Assembly (NCBI GenBank): GCA_963708735.1
Contig: CAVPTW010000005.1
Span: forward strand, 248,001 to 312,000
Direction: 5' to 3'
DNA from: JAGPUQ01 sp963708735
GTDB taxonomy: Bacteria; Pseudomonadota; Gammaproteobacteria; Pseudomonadales; Porticoccaceae
DNA length: 64,000 nt
The notes under the pieces were generated by a model, which ran no database searches, had not been told where the DNA came from, and saw only the letters and a program-made list of their open reading frames with translations. Shown piece by piece: positions 17,366 to 28,412 of this stretch. Position 1 is the first letter of the stretch; the number at the start of each line of letters is the position of its first letter. A program made the position numbers and the translations under genes.

Positions 17366-17905
17366 CTAACTCTTCAGCGGAAAATTAAAAGCGCGCATCA
17401 GCGCACGGCCTTCATGGTCTGTGCGCGCCGTGGTGGTAATCACGATGTCCATGCCGCGCAACTTGTCAATTTTGTCGTAGTCGATTTCGGGAAAAATGAT
17501 CTGCTCGGCAATCCCCATCGCGAAATTGCCCTGGCCGTCGAACGACCGGTTGCTGATTCCGCGGAAATCCCGAATACGCGGGATCGCAATGGTGATCAAG
17601 CGCTCGAGGAAATCGTACATTCGCTCCCGCCGCAACGTCACCTTGCAGCCGACCGGCCAGCCGTCGCGGATCTTGAATCCGGCGATTGAGGTCCGGGCAC
17701 GTGTCACTACGGGCTTCTGTCCGGCGATTTTGGTCAAGTCGGCTACAGCATTTTCGAGAATTTTCTTGTCTGCCACCGCTTCGCCGACCCCCATGTTCAG
17801 GGTAACCTTGGTGATTCTCGGAACTTCCATCACGTTCGCCAGACCCAACTCCTCGCGCAAGCGCGGAGCGAGTTCTTTGGTATACAACTCTTGTAGCCTC
17901 GACAT
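17366..17905 (-). CDS. rplE: 50S ribosomal protein L5
   Basis: 5S rRNA-binding protein that contacts P-site tRNA. The 179-aa product has VPRITKVTLNMGVGEAVADK, GQKPVVTRARTSIAGFKIRD and PRIRDFRGISNRSFDGQGN. Three in-frame starts lie close together: TTG 17914, ATG 17911 overlapping the rplX stop, and ATG 17905. The last has AGAGG at a nine-base distance and gives exactly the E. coli length, so it is preferred. Confidence 0.96.
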   Translation of the reverse strand: MSRLQELYTKELAPRLREELGLANVMEVPRITKVTLNMGVGEAVADKKILENAVADLTKIAGQKPVVTRARTSIAGFKIRDGWPVGCKVTLRRERMYDFLERLITIAIPRIRDFRGISNRSFDGQGNFAMGIAEQIIFPEIDYDKIDKLRGMDIVITTTARTDHEGRALMRAFNFPLKS

Positions 17906-17910
17906 CTCCA

Positions 17911-18240
17911 TCAACCTCTTGCATCCAGCGGCAGTCCGCTGGACTTGAACACACGTATCTTCTTGCCGTCTTCCAGAATACGAAATCCTACGCGGTCCGC
18001 CTTACGGGTCGTCGGGTTGTATATGGCGACATTCGACACCTGTATCGGCGCCTCCCGCTCGACAATACCGCCCGGGTTCCCTAATTGAGGATTCGGCTTC
18101 TGATGCTTTTTGACCACCTGAACACCGGAGACCAACAGGCGGTCACCGGCCAGGACGCCAAGCACCTTGCCACGACGCCCTTTGTCACGGCCGGCGATAA
18201 CGATCACATCGTCGTCGCGTCGAATCTTTTTCATTGCCAT
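17911..18240 (-). CDS. rplX: 50S ribosomal protein L24
   Basis: Assembly initiator for the 50S subunit. The 109-aa product has an N-terminal KOW motif (DDDVIVIAGRDKGRRGKVLG) and the conserved NPQLGNPGGIVEREAPIQVSN. The stop TGA shares its last base with an ATG of rplE. A second ATG two codons in (18234) is an alternative start. Confidence 0.97.
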   Translation of the reverse strand: MAMKKIRRDDDVIVIAGRDKGRRGKVLGVLAGDRLLVSGVQVVKKHQKPNPQLGNPGGIVEREAPIQVSNVAIYNPTTRKADRVGFRILEDGKKIRVFKSSGLPLDARG

Positions 18241-18257
18241 AACTCAGTACTCCCCGC

Positions 18258-18626
18258 CTACAGCACTTCGGGCGCCAGCGAAATGATGCGCATGAATTTT
18301 TCGCCACGCAGCTCGCGCGTCACAGGCCCGAAAATCCGCGTACCGATGGGCGCGAGCTGGTTGTTGAGCAGCACAGCCGCGTTACCGTCGAAGCGAATCA
18401 AACTCCCATCCGGCCGGCGCACGCCTTTGCGAGTCCGCACTACCACTGCGTTCATCACCTGACCTTTCTTGACCTTGCCCCGCGGAATTGCTTCCTTGAC
18501 GCTCACCTTGATGACATCGCCGATATAGGCATAACGGCGCCGGGAACCCCCGAGCACCTTGATACACATCACCTGTTTGGCGCCGCTGTTATCGGCGACA
18601 TCGAGATACGTCTGCACTTGAATCAT
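18258..18626 (-). CDS. rplN: 50S ribosomal protein L14
   Basis: First gene of the spc operon in the usual division. The 122-aa product starts MIQVQTYLDVADNSGAKQVM and has VKKGQVMNAVVVRTRKGVRR and the C-terminal GPVTRELRGEKFMRIISLAPE. The 30-base gap to rpsQ holds no visible promoter, so here spc appears continuous with S10. Confidence 0.97.
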   Translation of the reverse strand: MIQVQTYLDVADNSGAKQVMCIKVLGGSRRRYAYIGDVIKVSVKEAIPRGKVKKGQVMNAVVVRTRKGVRRPDGSLIRFDGNAAVLLNNQLAPIGTRIFGPVTRELRGEKFMRIISLAPEVL

Positions 18627-18656
18627 GGACTCTCTCCAGTCATTACCGCGACAGTG

Positions 18657-18926
18657 CTAGACCTCTACTGCTCGCTCGACGATTTCCACCAGACGCCACG
18701 CCTTGGTCCGCGACAGCGGACGCGTTTCGGCTATCGTAACCAAGTCGCCGATATGGCACTGATTGTGCTCATCGTGCGCCTTGATTTTGGTGGAGCGGGA
18801 AATAATTTTGCCGTACATCGGATGTCGAACCCGCCGCTCGATCAGCACGGTAACTGTCTTGTCCATTTTGTCGCTGACGACCCGTCCGGCAAGTGTGCGC
18901 GCCTTGCTTGCTACTGTCTCTGTCAT
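18657..18926 (-). CDS. rpsQ: 30S ribosomal protein S17
   Basis: Primary 16S rRNA binder with an OB fold. The 89-aa product has RTLAGRVVSDKMDKTVTVLI, HPMYGKIISRSTKIKAHDE and GDLVTIAETRPLSRTKAWR. Its start overlaps the rpmC stop by four bases. It is the last gene of the S10 operon. Confidence 0.97.
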   Translation of the reverse strand: MTETVASKARTLAGRVVSDKMDKTVTVLIERRVRHPMYGKIISRSTKIKAHDEHNQCHIGDLVTIAETRPLSRTKAWRLVEIVERAVEV

Positions 18927-19120
18927 TTCAGCGACCTGCCTTTTTCATTCAACACCGTCTTGATACGCGCAATGTCTCGCCGCGTGACTCGCATCACGTG
19001 GTTGGCATCCAGCTGCCCGGTTGCGCCTTTCATCCGCTGCAGAAATTGCTCATGCCGCTGCTCCAGCAATACCTTTTGCAACGACTCCACTGACTGTTCC
19101 CGCAAATCGCTCGCTTTCAT
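18923..19120 (-). CDS. rpmC: 50S ribosomal protein L29
   Basis: A 65-aa helical hairpin protein at the exit tunnel, near the SRP and trigger-factor docking site: MKASDLREQSVESLQKVLLE and the C-terminal VMRVTRRDIARIKTVLNEK. Its ATG overlaps the rplP stop and its stop overlaps rpsQ, giving tight coupling. Confidence 0.97.
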   Translation of the reverse strand: MKASDLREQSVESLQKVLLEQRHEQFLQRMKGATGQLDANHVMRVTRRDIARIKTVLNEKGRSLK

Positions 19121-19533
19121 TACATCACCGATCGCTTGACGAAGGTGGTGGCCATAGGCAGCTTGGCGGCGGCGAGCGTAAAAGCTTCCCGCGCCACTTC
19201 CTCCGGAACACCTTCCATCTCATAGAGCATCCGGCCGGGCTGAACCAGCGCTACCCAATATTCGACATTGCCCTTGCCTTTACCCATCCGCACTTCCAGC
19301 GGCTTCTGGGTGATGGGCTTATCCGGGAAAACCCGGATCCATACCTTTCCACCGCGCTTGATTCGCCGTGTGATGACGCGCCGCGCCGCCTCTATCTGCC
19401 GCGCCGTGAGTCGCCCGCGGCCGATGGCCTTGAGCCCGAACTCCCCGAAACTGACCTTGCTGCCGCGCTCAGCCAGGCCACGATTTCGCCCCTTGTGCTG
19501 TTTGCGGAATTTCGTTCGCTTTGGTTGCAGCAT
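19120..19533 (-). CDS. rplP: 50S ribosomal protein L16
   Basis: Large-subunit protein by the A-site elbow. The 137-aa product begins MLQPKRTKFRKQHKGRNRGL and has ITRRIKRGGKVWIRVFPDKP and RMGKGKGNVEYWVALVQPGR. It follows rpsC and overlaps rpmC by one base. Confidence 0.97.
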   Translation of the reverse strand: MLQPKRTKFRKQHKGRNRGLAERGSKVSFGEFGLKAIGRGRLTARQIEAARRVITRRIKRGGKVWIRVFPDKPITQKPLEVRMGKGKGNVEYWVALVQPGRMLYEMEGVPEEVAREAFTLAAAKLPMATTFVKRSVM

Positions 19534-19555
19534 GACGCTCGCCCTGATTACTCAA

Positions 19556-20218
19556 TTACTTCCTGGCAGCCGGCGCTTCCGCAGTCTCGCCGCCCAGAAC
19601 CTCACCCTTAAATATCCAGACCTTGACGCCAATGATCCCGTAGGTCGTGGCCGCCTCGGCTGTGGCGTAATCGATGTCAGCCCGGAGAGTATGGAGCGGA
19701 ACGCGCCCTTCCCGGTACCACTCGGTCCGTGCGATTTCCGCACCCCCGAGCCTGCCACCAATCTGAACCTTGACGCCCAGGGCGCCCTGGCGCATCGCGT
19801 TCTGGACAGCTCGCTTCATGGCACGCCGGAACATCACCCGGCGCTGAAGCTGTTGCGCGACATTCTGCGCTACCAGCGCGGCGTCGAGATCCGGCTTGCG
19901 AATTTCTTCGATATTGATGTGCACGGGAACACCCAGGGTCGCCGCCACCTCGGCGCGCAGCCGGTCGACGTCTTCGCCTTTCTTCCCGATCACGATCCCC
20001 GGTCGCGCCGTATGAATGGTGATACGAGCCGACGCCGAGGGTCGCTCAATCTCAATGCGACTGACGGACGCGTGACTGAGCTTGTCCTGGATCAGCTTGC
20101 GCACCTGCAAATCGGCAATCAGCCGCTTCGCATATTCGCGCTTGTCGGCGTACCAGATCGAGGTATGCCGTTTGACGACGCCGAGCCGGAAGCCCGTTGG
20201 ATGTACTTTCTGACCCAT
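19556..20218 (-). CDS. rpsC: 30S ribosomal protein S3
   Basis: Forms part of the mRNA entry channel and helicase. The 220-aa product has the N-terminal MGQKVHPTGFRLGVVKRHTS, a KH domain with the GxxG loop in GIVIGKKGEDVDRLR, and a C-terminal domain with GVKVWIFKGEVLGG. It lies between rplV and rplP. Confidence 0.97.
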   Translation of the reverse strand: MGQKVHPTGFRLGVVKRHTSIWYADKREYAKRLIADLQVRKLIQDKLSHASVSRIEIERPSASARITIHTARPGIVIGKKGEDVDRLRAEVAATLGVPVHINIEEIRKPDLDAALVAQNVAQQLQRRVMFRRAMKRAVQNAMRQGALGVKVQIGGRLGGAEIARTEWYREGRVPLHTLRADIDYATAEAATTYGIIGVKVWIFKGEVLGGETAEAPAARK

Positions 20219-20238
20219 GACAGTCCCCGTAGTCCCGC

Positions 20239-20571
20239 TTAGGCGCCAGCCACTTTTACCGTGATGTGGCAGGTGCGCTTGGAAATTCTGTCTGAACGAC
20301 CTTTTGCGCGCGGCATCATCCGCTTCAGCGTCGTTCCCTCGTCGACAAAGATGGTCGACACTTTCAGCTCGTCAACATCGGCGCCCTCGTTGTGCTCCGC
20401 ATTCGCGATCGCCGACTCGAGCACTTTCTTGATGATCGCCGCGCTCTTCTTGTTGCTGAAGCCCAGGATATCCAGGGCTTGCTCAACGCCTTTCCCGCGC
20501 ACCTGATCGGCTACCAGCCGGGCCTTTTGGGCGGAAACCCGCGCGCCCCTCAGTCTAGCTGCCACTTCCAT
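20239..20571 (-). CDS. rplV: 50S ribosomal protein L22
   Basis: Its beta hairpin lines the exit tunnel at the macrolide and arrest-peptide constriction. The 110-aa product shows VSAQKARLVADQVRGKGVEQ, LESAIANAEHNEGADVDEL and LKRMMPRAKGRSDRISKRTC. The hairpin tip appears wild type. An in-frame GTG at 20586 exists, but the ATG at 20571 has GGGAG eight bases upstream and gives the E. coli length. Confidence 0.96.
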   Translation of the reverse strand: MEVAARLRGARVSAQKARLVADQVRGKGVEQALDILGFSNKKSAAIIKKVLESAIANAEHNEGADVDELKVSTIFVDEGTTLKRMMPRAKGRSDRISKRTCHITVKVAGA

Positions 20572-20586
20572 CTCGGATACTCCCAC

Positions 20587-20862
20587 TCAACGTTTCGCCT
20601 TTTTATCCGCGACGTGGCCGCGAAAGGTCCGGGTGAGCGCAAATTCGCCCAATTTGTGCCCCACCATCTCTTCACTGACGAGCACCGGCACATGCTGGCG
20701 TCCGTTGTGAATGGCGAGGGTAAGACCAACCATCTGCGGCAGAATCATGGACCGCCTGGACCAGGTCTTGATGGGCCGGCGATCGCTCTTTTCCGCAGCA
20801 ACCCGAACCTTCTCCAGGAGATGCAGATCGACGAAAGGCCCCTTTTTCAGCGAACGTGGCAC
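20587..20862 (-). CDS. rpsS: 30S ribosomal protein S19
   Basis: Head protein paired with S13. The 91-aa product reads MPRSLKKGPFVDLHLLEKV, then KTWSRRSMILPQMVGLTLAI and HNGRQHVPVLVSEEMVGHKL. All signatures are intact. It lies between rplB and rplV. Confidence 0.97.
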   Translation of the reverse strand: MPRSLKKGPFVDLHLLEKVRVAAEKSDRRPIKTWSRRSMILPQMVGLTLAIHNGRQHVPVLVSEEMVGHKLGEFALTRTFRGHVADKKAKR

Positions 20863-20894
20863 GATACTGTCCTCAATTTGCTAATGGTGCCGGC

Positions 20895-21719
20895 CTAGCG
20901 GCTGCGGCGTCTGACAATCAGATCGCCAGTACGTTTGGTTTTGCGCGTCTTGTAACCCTTGGTCGGCACACCCCAGGGCGTTACCGGATGCCGGCCGCCG
21001 GAGGTCTTGCCTTCACCACCGCCGTGAGGGTGATCGACCGGGTTCATCGCCACACCGCGCACCGTCGGTCGCACGCCAAGCCAGCGCTTGGCTCCAGCCT
21101 TGCCCAGAGAGCGCAGATTGTGGTCACTGTTGGACACCTCGCCCAAAGTGGCGCGGCAATCCGACAGCACCTTGCGCATCTCGCTACTGCGCAGCCGCAA
21201 GGTGGCGTAGCGACCTTCGCGGGCGACCAGCTGCGCGGAGGCGCCTGCGCTGCGAGCCAGCTGCGCACCCTTGCCAGGCTTCATCTCGATGCAGTGGACA
21301 ACGCTACCCACCGGGATATTGCGGAGCGGCAAGCTGTTGCCGATCTTGACCGGGGCATCCTGACCGGAGCGCACCTCGTCACCCGCTTTGAGGCCCTTGG
21401 GCGCGATGATGTAGCGGCGCTCGCCGTCACGGTAACAAACCAAGGCAATGTGAGCGGTCCGGTTGGGATCGTATTCGATCCGCTCCACCACACCGATAAT
21501 CCCATCCTTGTCGCGCTTGAAGTCGACCAGACGATAGTGCTGCTTGTGTCCACCGCCCTGATGGCGAACGGTAATGCGGCCGCTGCTGTTACGGCCGCCC
21601 TTGTTGACCTGTCGCTCAAGCAGCGGGCCGTGGGGCGCACCCTTGTGCAGGCCGGGAGTGACAACGCTCACCACTCCTCGGCGGCCCGGAGATGTCGGTT
21701 TTCTCTTTACGACTGCCAT
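20895..21719 (-). CDS. rplB: 50S ribosomal protein L2
   Basis: Needed for subunit association and peptidyl transferase centre assembly. The 274-aa product has GRNSSGRITVRHQGGGHKQH, the OB/SH3 core, and RGVAMNPVDHPHGGGEGKTS, which contains the His essential for peptidyl transfer in E. coli L2. The N-terminus VVKRKPTSPGRRGVVSV is typical. Confidence 0.98.
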   Translation of the reverse strand: MAVVKRKPTSPGRRGVVSVVTPGLHKGAPHGPLLERQVNKGGRNSSGRITVRHQGGGHKQHYRLVDFKRDKDGIIGVVERIEYDPNRTAHIALVCYRDGERRYIIAPKGLKAGDEVRSGQDAPVKIGNSLPLRNIPVGSVVHCIEMKPGKGAQLARSAGASAQLVAREGRYATLRLRSSEMRKVLSDCRATLGEVSNSDHNLRSLGKAGAKRWLGVRPTVRGVAMNPVDHPHGGGEGKTSGGRHPVTPWGVPTKGYKTRKTKRTGDLIVRRRSR

Positions 21720-21731
21720 GCTTGATTCCCC

Positions 21732-22028
21732 TTACTGAATCGCGGTGAAATCAATGTCATGCCCGGGCGCGAGGCGGACATAGGCTTTCTTCCAGTCCGA
21801 CCGCTGGCCAAGGCCGTGCCGGGCACGCCGCATTTTTCCCTTGACGACGAGAACACGGACTTGCTCGACCTGCACCTTGAACAACGCCTCGACCGCAGTC
21901 CGCACTTCTGCCTTGCTGGCATCGCGCGCAACTCGGAACACGATTTGGTTAGCGTCCTCGGCAACATTGGTTGCCTTCTCGGAAACATGCGGAGCCAACA
22001 AGACCTGGTATATCCGTTCCGGATTCAT
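21732..22028 (-). CDS. rplW: 50S ribosomal protein L23
   Basis: Exit-tunnel rim protein and trigger-factor/SRP docking site. The 98-aa product has MNPERIYQVLLAPHVSEKAT, FRVARDASKAEVRTAVEALF and VVKGKMRRARHGLGQRSDWK. The start overlaps the rplD stop by four bases. Confidence 0.97.
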   Translation of the reverse strand: MNPERIYQVLLAPHVSEKATNVAEDANQIVFRVARDASKAEVRTAVEALFKVQVEQVRVLVVKGKMRRARHGLGQRSDWKKAYVRLAPGHDIDFTAIQ

Positions 22029-22639
22029 GCCAGCACCTCTTCGAATCTCTTCACCGCCGGCACTGTCATCAATACATGATCGAAACCAATGAGGCGAACC
22101 GGGTCAACCGCTGCAACATCGCTTACGTCCACCGCATGCAGATTGCGCGCTGACAGCGACAGATTTTCGTTGGCGTTCTCGGTGACAATCAACACGTTGG
22201 TCAACCCGAGCGCCGCGAGCTTCTTGAGCAACTCCTTGGTTTTGGGCTGCTCGATGACAAAATCCTCGACCACCACCAGCCGCTGCTGGCGCGCCAGCTC
22301 CGACAGGATCGATTGCAGCGCGGCACGGTACATCTTGCGATTGATCTTCTGGCTGTGGTCCTGGGGCCGGGCGGCAAAGGTTACGCCACCGGAACGCCAC
22401 AACGGACTCCGAATGGTTCCGGCGCGCGCGCGACCGGTGCCCTTCTGGCGCCAGGGCTTCTTGCCGCCGCCGGAAACATCGGATCGGCTTTTTTGCGCCC
22501 GCGTACCCTGACGAGCGCCCGCCAGAAATGCGGTGACCGCCTGGTGCACGAGATCTTCGTTAAATACCCGGCCGAACGTCGCATCCGACACCGTAACGGT
22601 GCCGGCGTTGCCGGCGGGGCTCGCGATAGTCAGCTCCAT
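22025..22639 (-). CDS. rplD: 50S ribosomal protein L4
   Basis: Exit-tunnel constriction protein; in E. coli it is also the autogenous regulator of the S10 operon. The 204-aa product has MELTIASPAGNAGTVTVSDA, the tunnel loop SGGGKKPWRQKGTGRARAGT and IVTENANENLSLSARNLHAV. The frame is open upstream to 22681, but that start would overlap rplC, so the ATG at 22639 is used, one base from the rplC stop. Confidence 0.97.
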   Translation of the reverse strand: MELTIASPAGNAGTVTVSDATFGRVFNEDLVHQAVTAFLAGARQGTRAQKSRSDVSGGGKKPWRQKGTGRARAGTIRSPLWRSGGVTFAARPQDHSQKINRKMYRAALQSILSELARQQRLVVVEDFVIEQPKTKELLKKLAALGLTNVLIVTENANENLSLSARNLHAVDVSDVAAVDPVRLIGFDHVLMTVPAVKRFEEVLA

Positions 22640-22640
22640 C

Positions 22641-23294
22641 CTACTGGACTCCTCTGGACTTGATCGCGGGGCGCACGACAAGATCGCCCCCGTTTGCCCC
22701 CGGAATGGCGCCCTTGACCATCAACAGGCCCTGGGCGACATCGACGCGCACAATTTCAATATTCTGGATCGTGACTCGCTCGGCACCCATGTGCCCGGCC
22801 ATTTTCTTGCCCTTGAACACGCGCCCGGGGCTCTGGTTTTGCCCGATCGAACCCGGTGCGCGGTGCGACAGCGAGTTGCCATGGGTGGCGTCCTGCATGC
22901 TGAAATTCCAGCGCTTGATGACGCCCGCAAAGCCCTTTCCCTTGGAAGTACCGCTCACATCAACCAACTGGCCCGCCTGAAACCGGTCGAGCTCAATCAC
23001 CCGGCCCGGCTCCAAGCCGTCGAGCTCGGACTCGGACGCCAGCCGGAACTCCCACATCCCGCGCCCGGCCTCGGTACCGGCCTTGGCGAAATGGCCCGCC
23101 TGGGGCTTGCCAACTCGCGCCGGCTTGCGCGTGCCACAAGTCACCTGTACGGCACAGTAGCCGTCAGTTGCACTGGTCTTGATCTGGGTGATGCGGTTCG
23201 GCGCGACCTCTATCACCGTGACGGGGATAGAAGCGCCGTTATCCGAAAAGATGCGTGTCATGCCGCACTTACGGCCGACGACTCCGATAGTCAT
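22641..23294 (-). CDS. rplC: 50S ribosomal protein L3
   Basis: Early-assembly protein reaching the peptidyl transferase centre. The 217-aa product opens MTIGVVGRKCGMTRIFSDNG. It contains RAPGSIGQNQSPGRVFKGKK, whose Gln is the site methylated by PrmB in E. coli. The upstream open frame to 23324 lacks homology, and the ATG at 23294 gives the family N-terminus. Confidence 0.97.
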   Translation of the reverse strand: MTIGVVGRKCGMTRIFSDNGASIPVTVIEVAPNRITQIKTSATDGYCAVQVTCGTRKPARVGKPQAGHFAKAGTEAGRGMWEFRLASESELDGLEPGRVIELDRFQAGQLVDVSGTSKGKGFAGVIKRWNFSMQDATHGNSLSHRAPGSIGQNQSPGRVFKGKKMAGHMGAERVTIQNIEIVRVDVAQGLLMVKGAIPGANGGDLVVRPAIKSRGVQ

Positions 23295-23388
23295 TGTTAT
23301 AACTCCAGTGCATGGGGCTATCACCCGCTACGGCCGCCCATCGCAGAGCGTCACACAGTCGGCCGCAGCCGACCAGGCTTCAACTTGT

Positions 23389-23700
23389 TTAGTCCAAACT
23401 GATCTGCACTTCCACCCCGGCTGCCAAATCCAGCTTCATGAGGGCGTCGACGGTCTTCTCGCTGGGCTCGACAATATCGAGCAACCGCTTGTGAGTGCGA
23501 ATCTCGTATTGGTCCCGCGCATCCTTGTTGGCATGAGGGGAAGTCAATATCGTGAACCGTTCGTTGCGCGTCGGCAGCGGAATCGGACCCCGAATCTGCG
23601 CACCGGTGCGCTTCACTGTTTCGACGATCTCCCGCGTCGAGGCATCGATCAGGCGATGATCGAACGCCTTGAGACGGATTCGGATACGTTGGCCCTGCAT
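23389..23700 (-). CDS. rpsJ: 30S ribosomal protein S10
   Basis: Dual-function protein: 30S head component and NusE partner of NusB in antitermination. The 103-aa product has QRIRIRLKAFDHRLIDASTR, RTGAQIRGPIPLPTRNERFT and ANKDARDQYEIRTHKRLLDI. It is the first gene of the S10 operon, with its own strong promoter 63 bases upstream. The leader is short (about 55 nt), so the long E. coli L4-binding leader is absent. Confidence 0.98.
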   Translation of the reverse strand: MQGQRIRIRLKAFDHRLIDASTREIVETVKRTGAQIRGPIPLPTRNERFTILTSPHANKDARDQYEIRTHKRLLDIVEPSEKTVDALMKLDLAAGVEVQISLD

Positions 23701-23762
23701 CGACTGGATTCTCCGGCTGGGCGCGGGCCGGACATCCCGGAACCCTGCGAAAAAGAGGCGGC

Positions 23763-23791
23763 ATTTTATGTTTGGAGTTGGTCCCTGTCAA
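23763..23791 (-). promoter_or_regulatory. Sigma70 promoter of the S10 operon
   Basis: On the minus strand TTGACA (23786-23791) is followed after exactly 17 bases by TAAAAT (23763-23768), a near-consensus sigma70 promoter placing the transcript start near 23756, about 55 bases before the rpsJ ATG. The -35 overlaps the hairpin that follows tufA. Confidence 0.85.
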
Positions 23792-23821
23792 CTAAAACCC
23801 GTCCTTTTACGGGTTTTAGTT
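23790..23821 (-). terminator. Hairpin after tufA, probable str-operon terminator
   Basis: A perfect 13-bp inverted repeat (AACTAAAACCCGT / ACGGGTTTTAGTT) with a 6-base loop lies 45 bases past the tufA stop. The descending arm is T-rich (GGGTTTTAGTT), but a long U tract is lacking, so termination may be partial. It overlaps the S10 -35 element by two bases. Confidence 0.7.
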
Positions 23822-23865
23822 GCAGGCTCAGGCAATTCCGGTTTGCCGCCGGGCTGCTCCCGGAC

Positions 23866-25059
<1,194 letters not shown>

Positions 25060-25109
25060 GAGTGGCTCCTCTGTGTCTGAGTCTGATGCTGGAATTTACA
25101 GCCGGTCAG

Positions 25110-27224
<2,115 letters not shown>

Positions 27225-27314
27225 CGCTACTGTGCATAAACCGCAAAAGGCAGCCCGTTAGCCGCCTTTCGATGAGCGCCTTGTCCTCTAAGCGGACTCG
27301 CGCCCGCCTCAAAG

Positions 27315-27785
27315 TCAGAAGCGGTAGTGCGAAAACGCCTTGTTGGCTTCAGCCATCCGATGCACGTCTTCACGCTTCTTGACCGCACTTCCACGCCCTT
27401 GCGCCGCATCGGCAATTTCGCCGGCAAGGCGCTGCGCCATGGATTTTTCGCTGCGGCCACGGGAGAAATCCACCAGCCAACGCATGGCCAGCGCAGTGCG
27501 GCGCGATGCACGGACTTCCACCGGAACCTGGTAAGTAGCGCCACCGACGCGGCGCGACTTCACCTCAACCATGGGCGCGATATTATTCAAGGCTTCTTCG
27601 AACGTTTCCACGGGGTTGCGCTTCAGGCGCTGCTCAACCAGCTCAAGAGCACCGTAGACGATCCGCTCGGCAACTGCCTTTTTACCGCTAACCATGACGT
27701 GATTGACGAATTTCGCGAGCGTTCCACTCCCATATTTGGGATCCGGCAGAACTTCGCGCTTGGCGACAACTCTTCTTCTAGGCAT
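27315..27785 (-). CDS. rpsG: 30S ribosomal protein S7
   Basis: Nucleates assembly of the 30S head; in E. coli it is the str-operon translational repressor. The 156-aa product opens MPRRRVVAKREVLPDPKYGS and has LARKF-equivalent LAKFVNHVMVSGKKAVAERI and the C-terminal KREDVHRMAEANKAFSHYRF. It lies 90 bases before fusA. Confidence 0.98.
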   Translation of the reverse strand: MPRRRVVAKREVLPDPKYGSGTLAKFVNHVMVSGKKAVAERIVYGALELVEQRLKRNPVETFEEALNNIAPMVEVKSRRVGGATYQVPVEVRASRRTALAMRWLVDFSRGRSEKSMAQRLAGEIADAAQGRGSAVKKREDVHRMAEANKAFSHYRF

Positions 27786-27853
27786 GACGCTCTCTCTTCA
27801 GGTTGTCCGGCACCCAGTGGGCCGGCCTTACTTGGGATAAACCAGAAACACGA

Positions 27854-28231
27854 TCACTTTTTCTTCGGGCGCTTGGCTCCGTATTTTGATCGAGCCTGAC
27901 GGCGCGCACTGACGCCGGATGTATCCAGACTCCCGCGCACGGTGTGATAGCGCACCCCGGGAAGATCCTTGACCCGGCCGCCGCGAATCAGCACGACGCT
28001 GTGCTCCTGCAGGTTGTGGCCTTCGCCGCCAATGTAGGAGGTTACCTCGTACCCACTGGTGAGGCGCACACGGCACACTTTGCGCATCGCGGAATTGGGC
28101 TTTTTGGGCGTGGTGGTGTACACGCGCGTACAAACGCCGCGGCGCTGGGGACAACCCTCCAACGCAGGCACGGTGCTCTTGGTGAGCTTGCGTTTTCTCG
28201 GCTTGCGAACCAGCTGGTTGACAGTTGCCAT
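27854..28231 (-). CDS. rpsL: 30S ribosomal protein S12
   Basis: Decoding-centre protein. The 125-aa product has TTTPKKPNSAMRKVCRVRLT and GGRVKDLPGVRYHTVRGSLD. The lysines equivalent to E. coli K43 and K88 are unchanged, predicting streptomycin sensitivity at this locus. The Asp in VKDLPG is the RimO methylthiolation site in E. coli. It is the first gene of the str operon, 107 bases downstream of its promoter -10. Confidence 0.98.
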   Translation of the reverse strand: MATVNQLVRKPRKRKLTKSTVPALEGCPQRRGVCTRVYTTTPKKPNSAMRKVCRVRLTSGYEVTSYIGGEGHNLQEHSVVLIRGGRVKDLPGVRYHTVRGSLDTSGVSARRQARSKYGAKRPKKK

Positions 28232-28337
28232 GAATCTCGTACTCCTGAAATAAAATCCTGCCGCAGAACGCCTCTCTCGTTGGTTCGGAGGGGCGGCCCA
28301 GGCAGGCGGTGCTGATTGCCCTCAGCGGGGACGCGGG

Positions 28338-28366
28338 ATTCTAAAGAGACACCCCGGGACCGTCAA
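28338..28366 (-). promoter_or_regulatory. Sigma70 promoter of the str operon
   Basis: In the rpoC-rpsL gap, TTGACG (28361-28366) and TAGAAT (28338-28343) on the minus strand are spaced by 17 bases. The -10 is followed by a very GC-rich discriminator (CCCGCG), typical of promoters repressed by ppGpp/DksA. Confidence 0.85.
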
Positions 28367-28412
28367 GGTTGAATGCGTGTCAAGCACGATGCCAGCGGTC
28401 GCGGCGCGCGAC

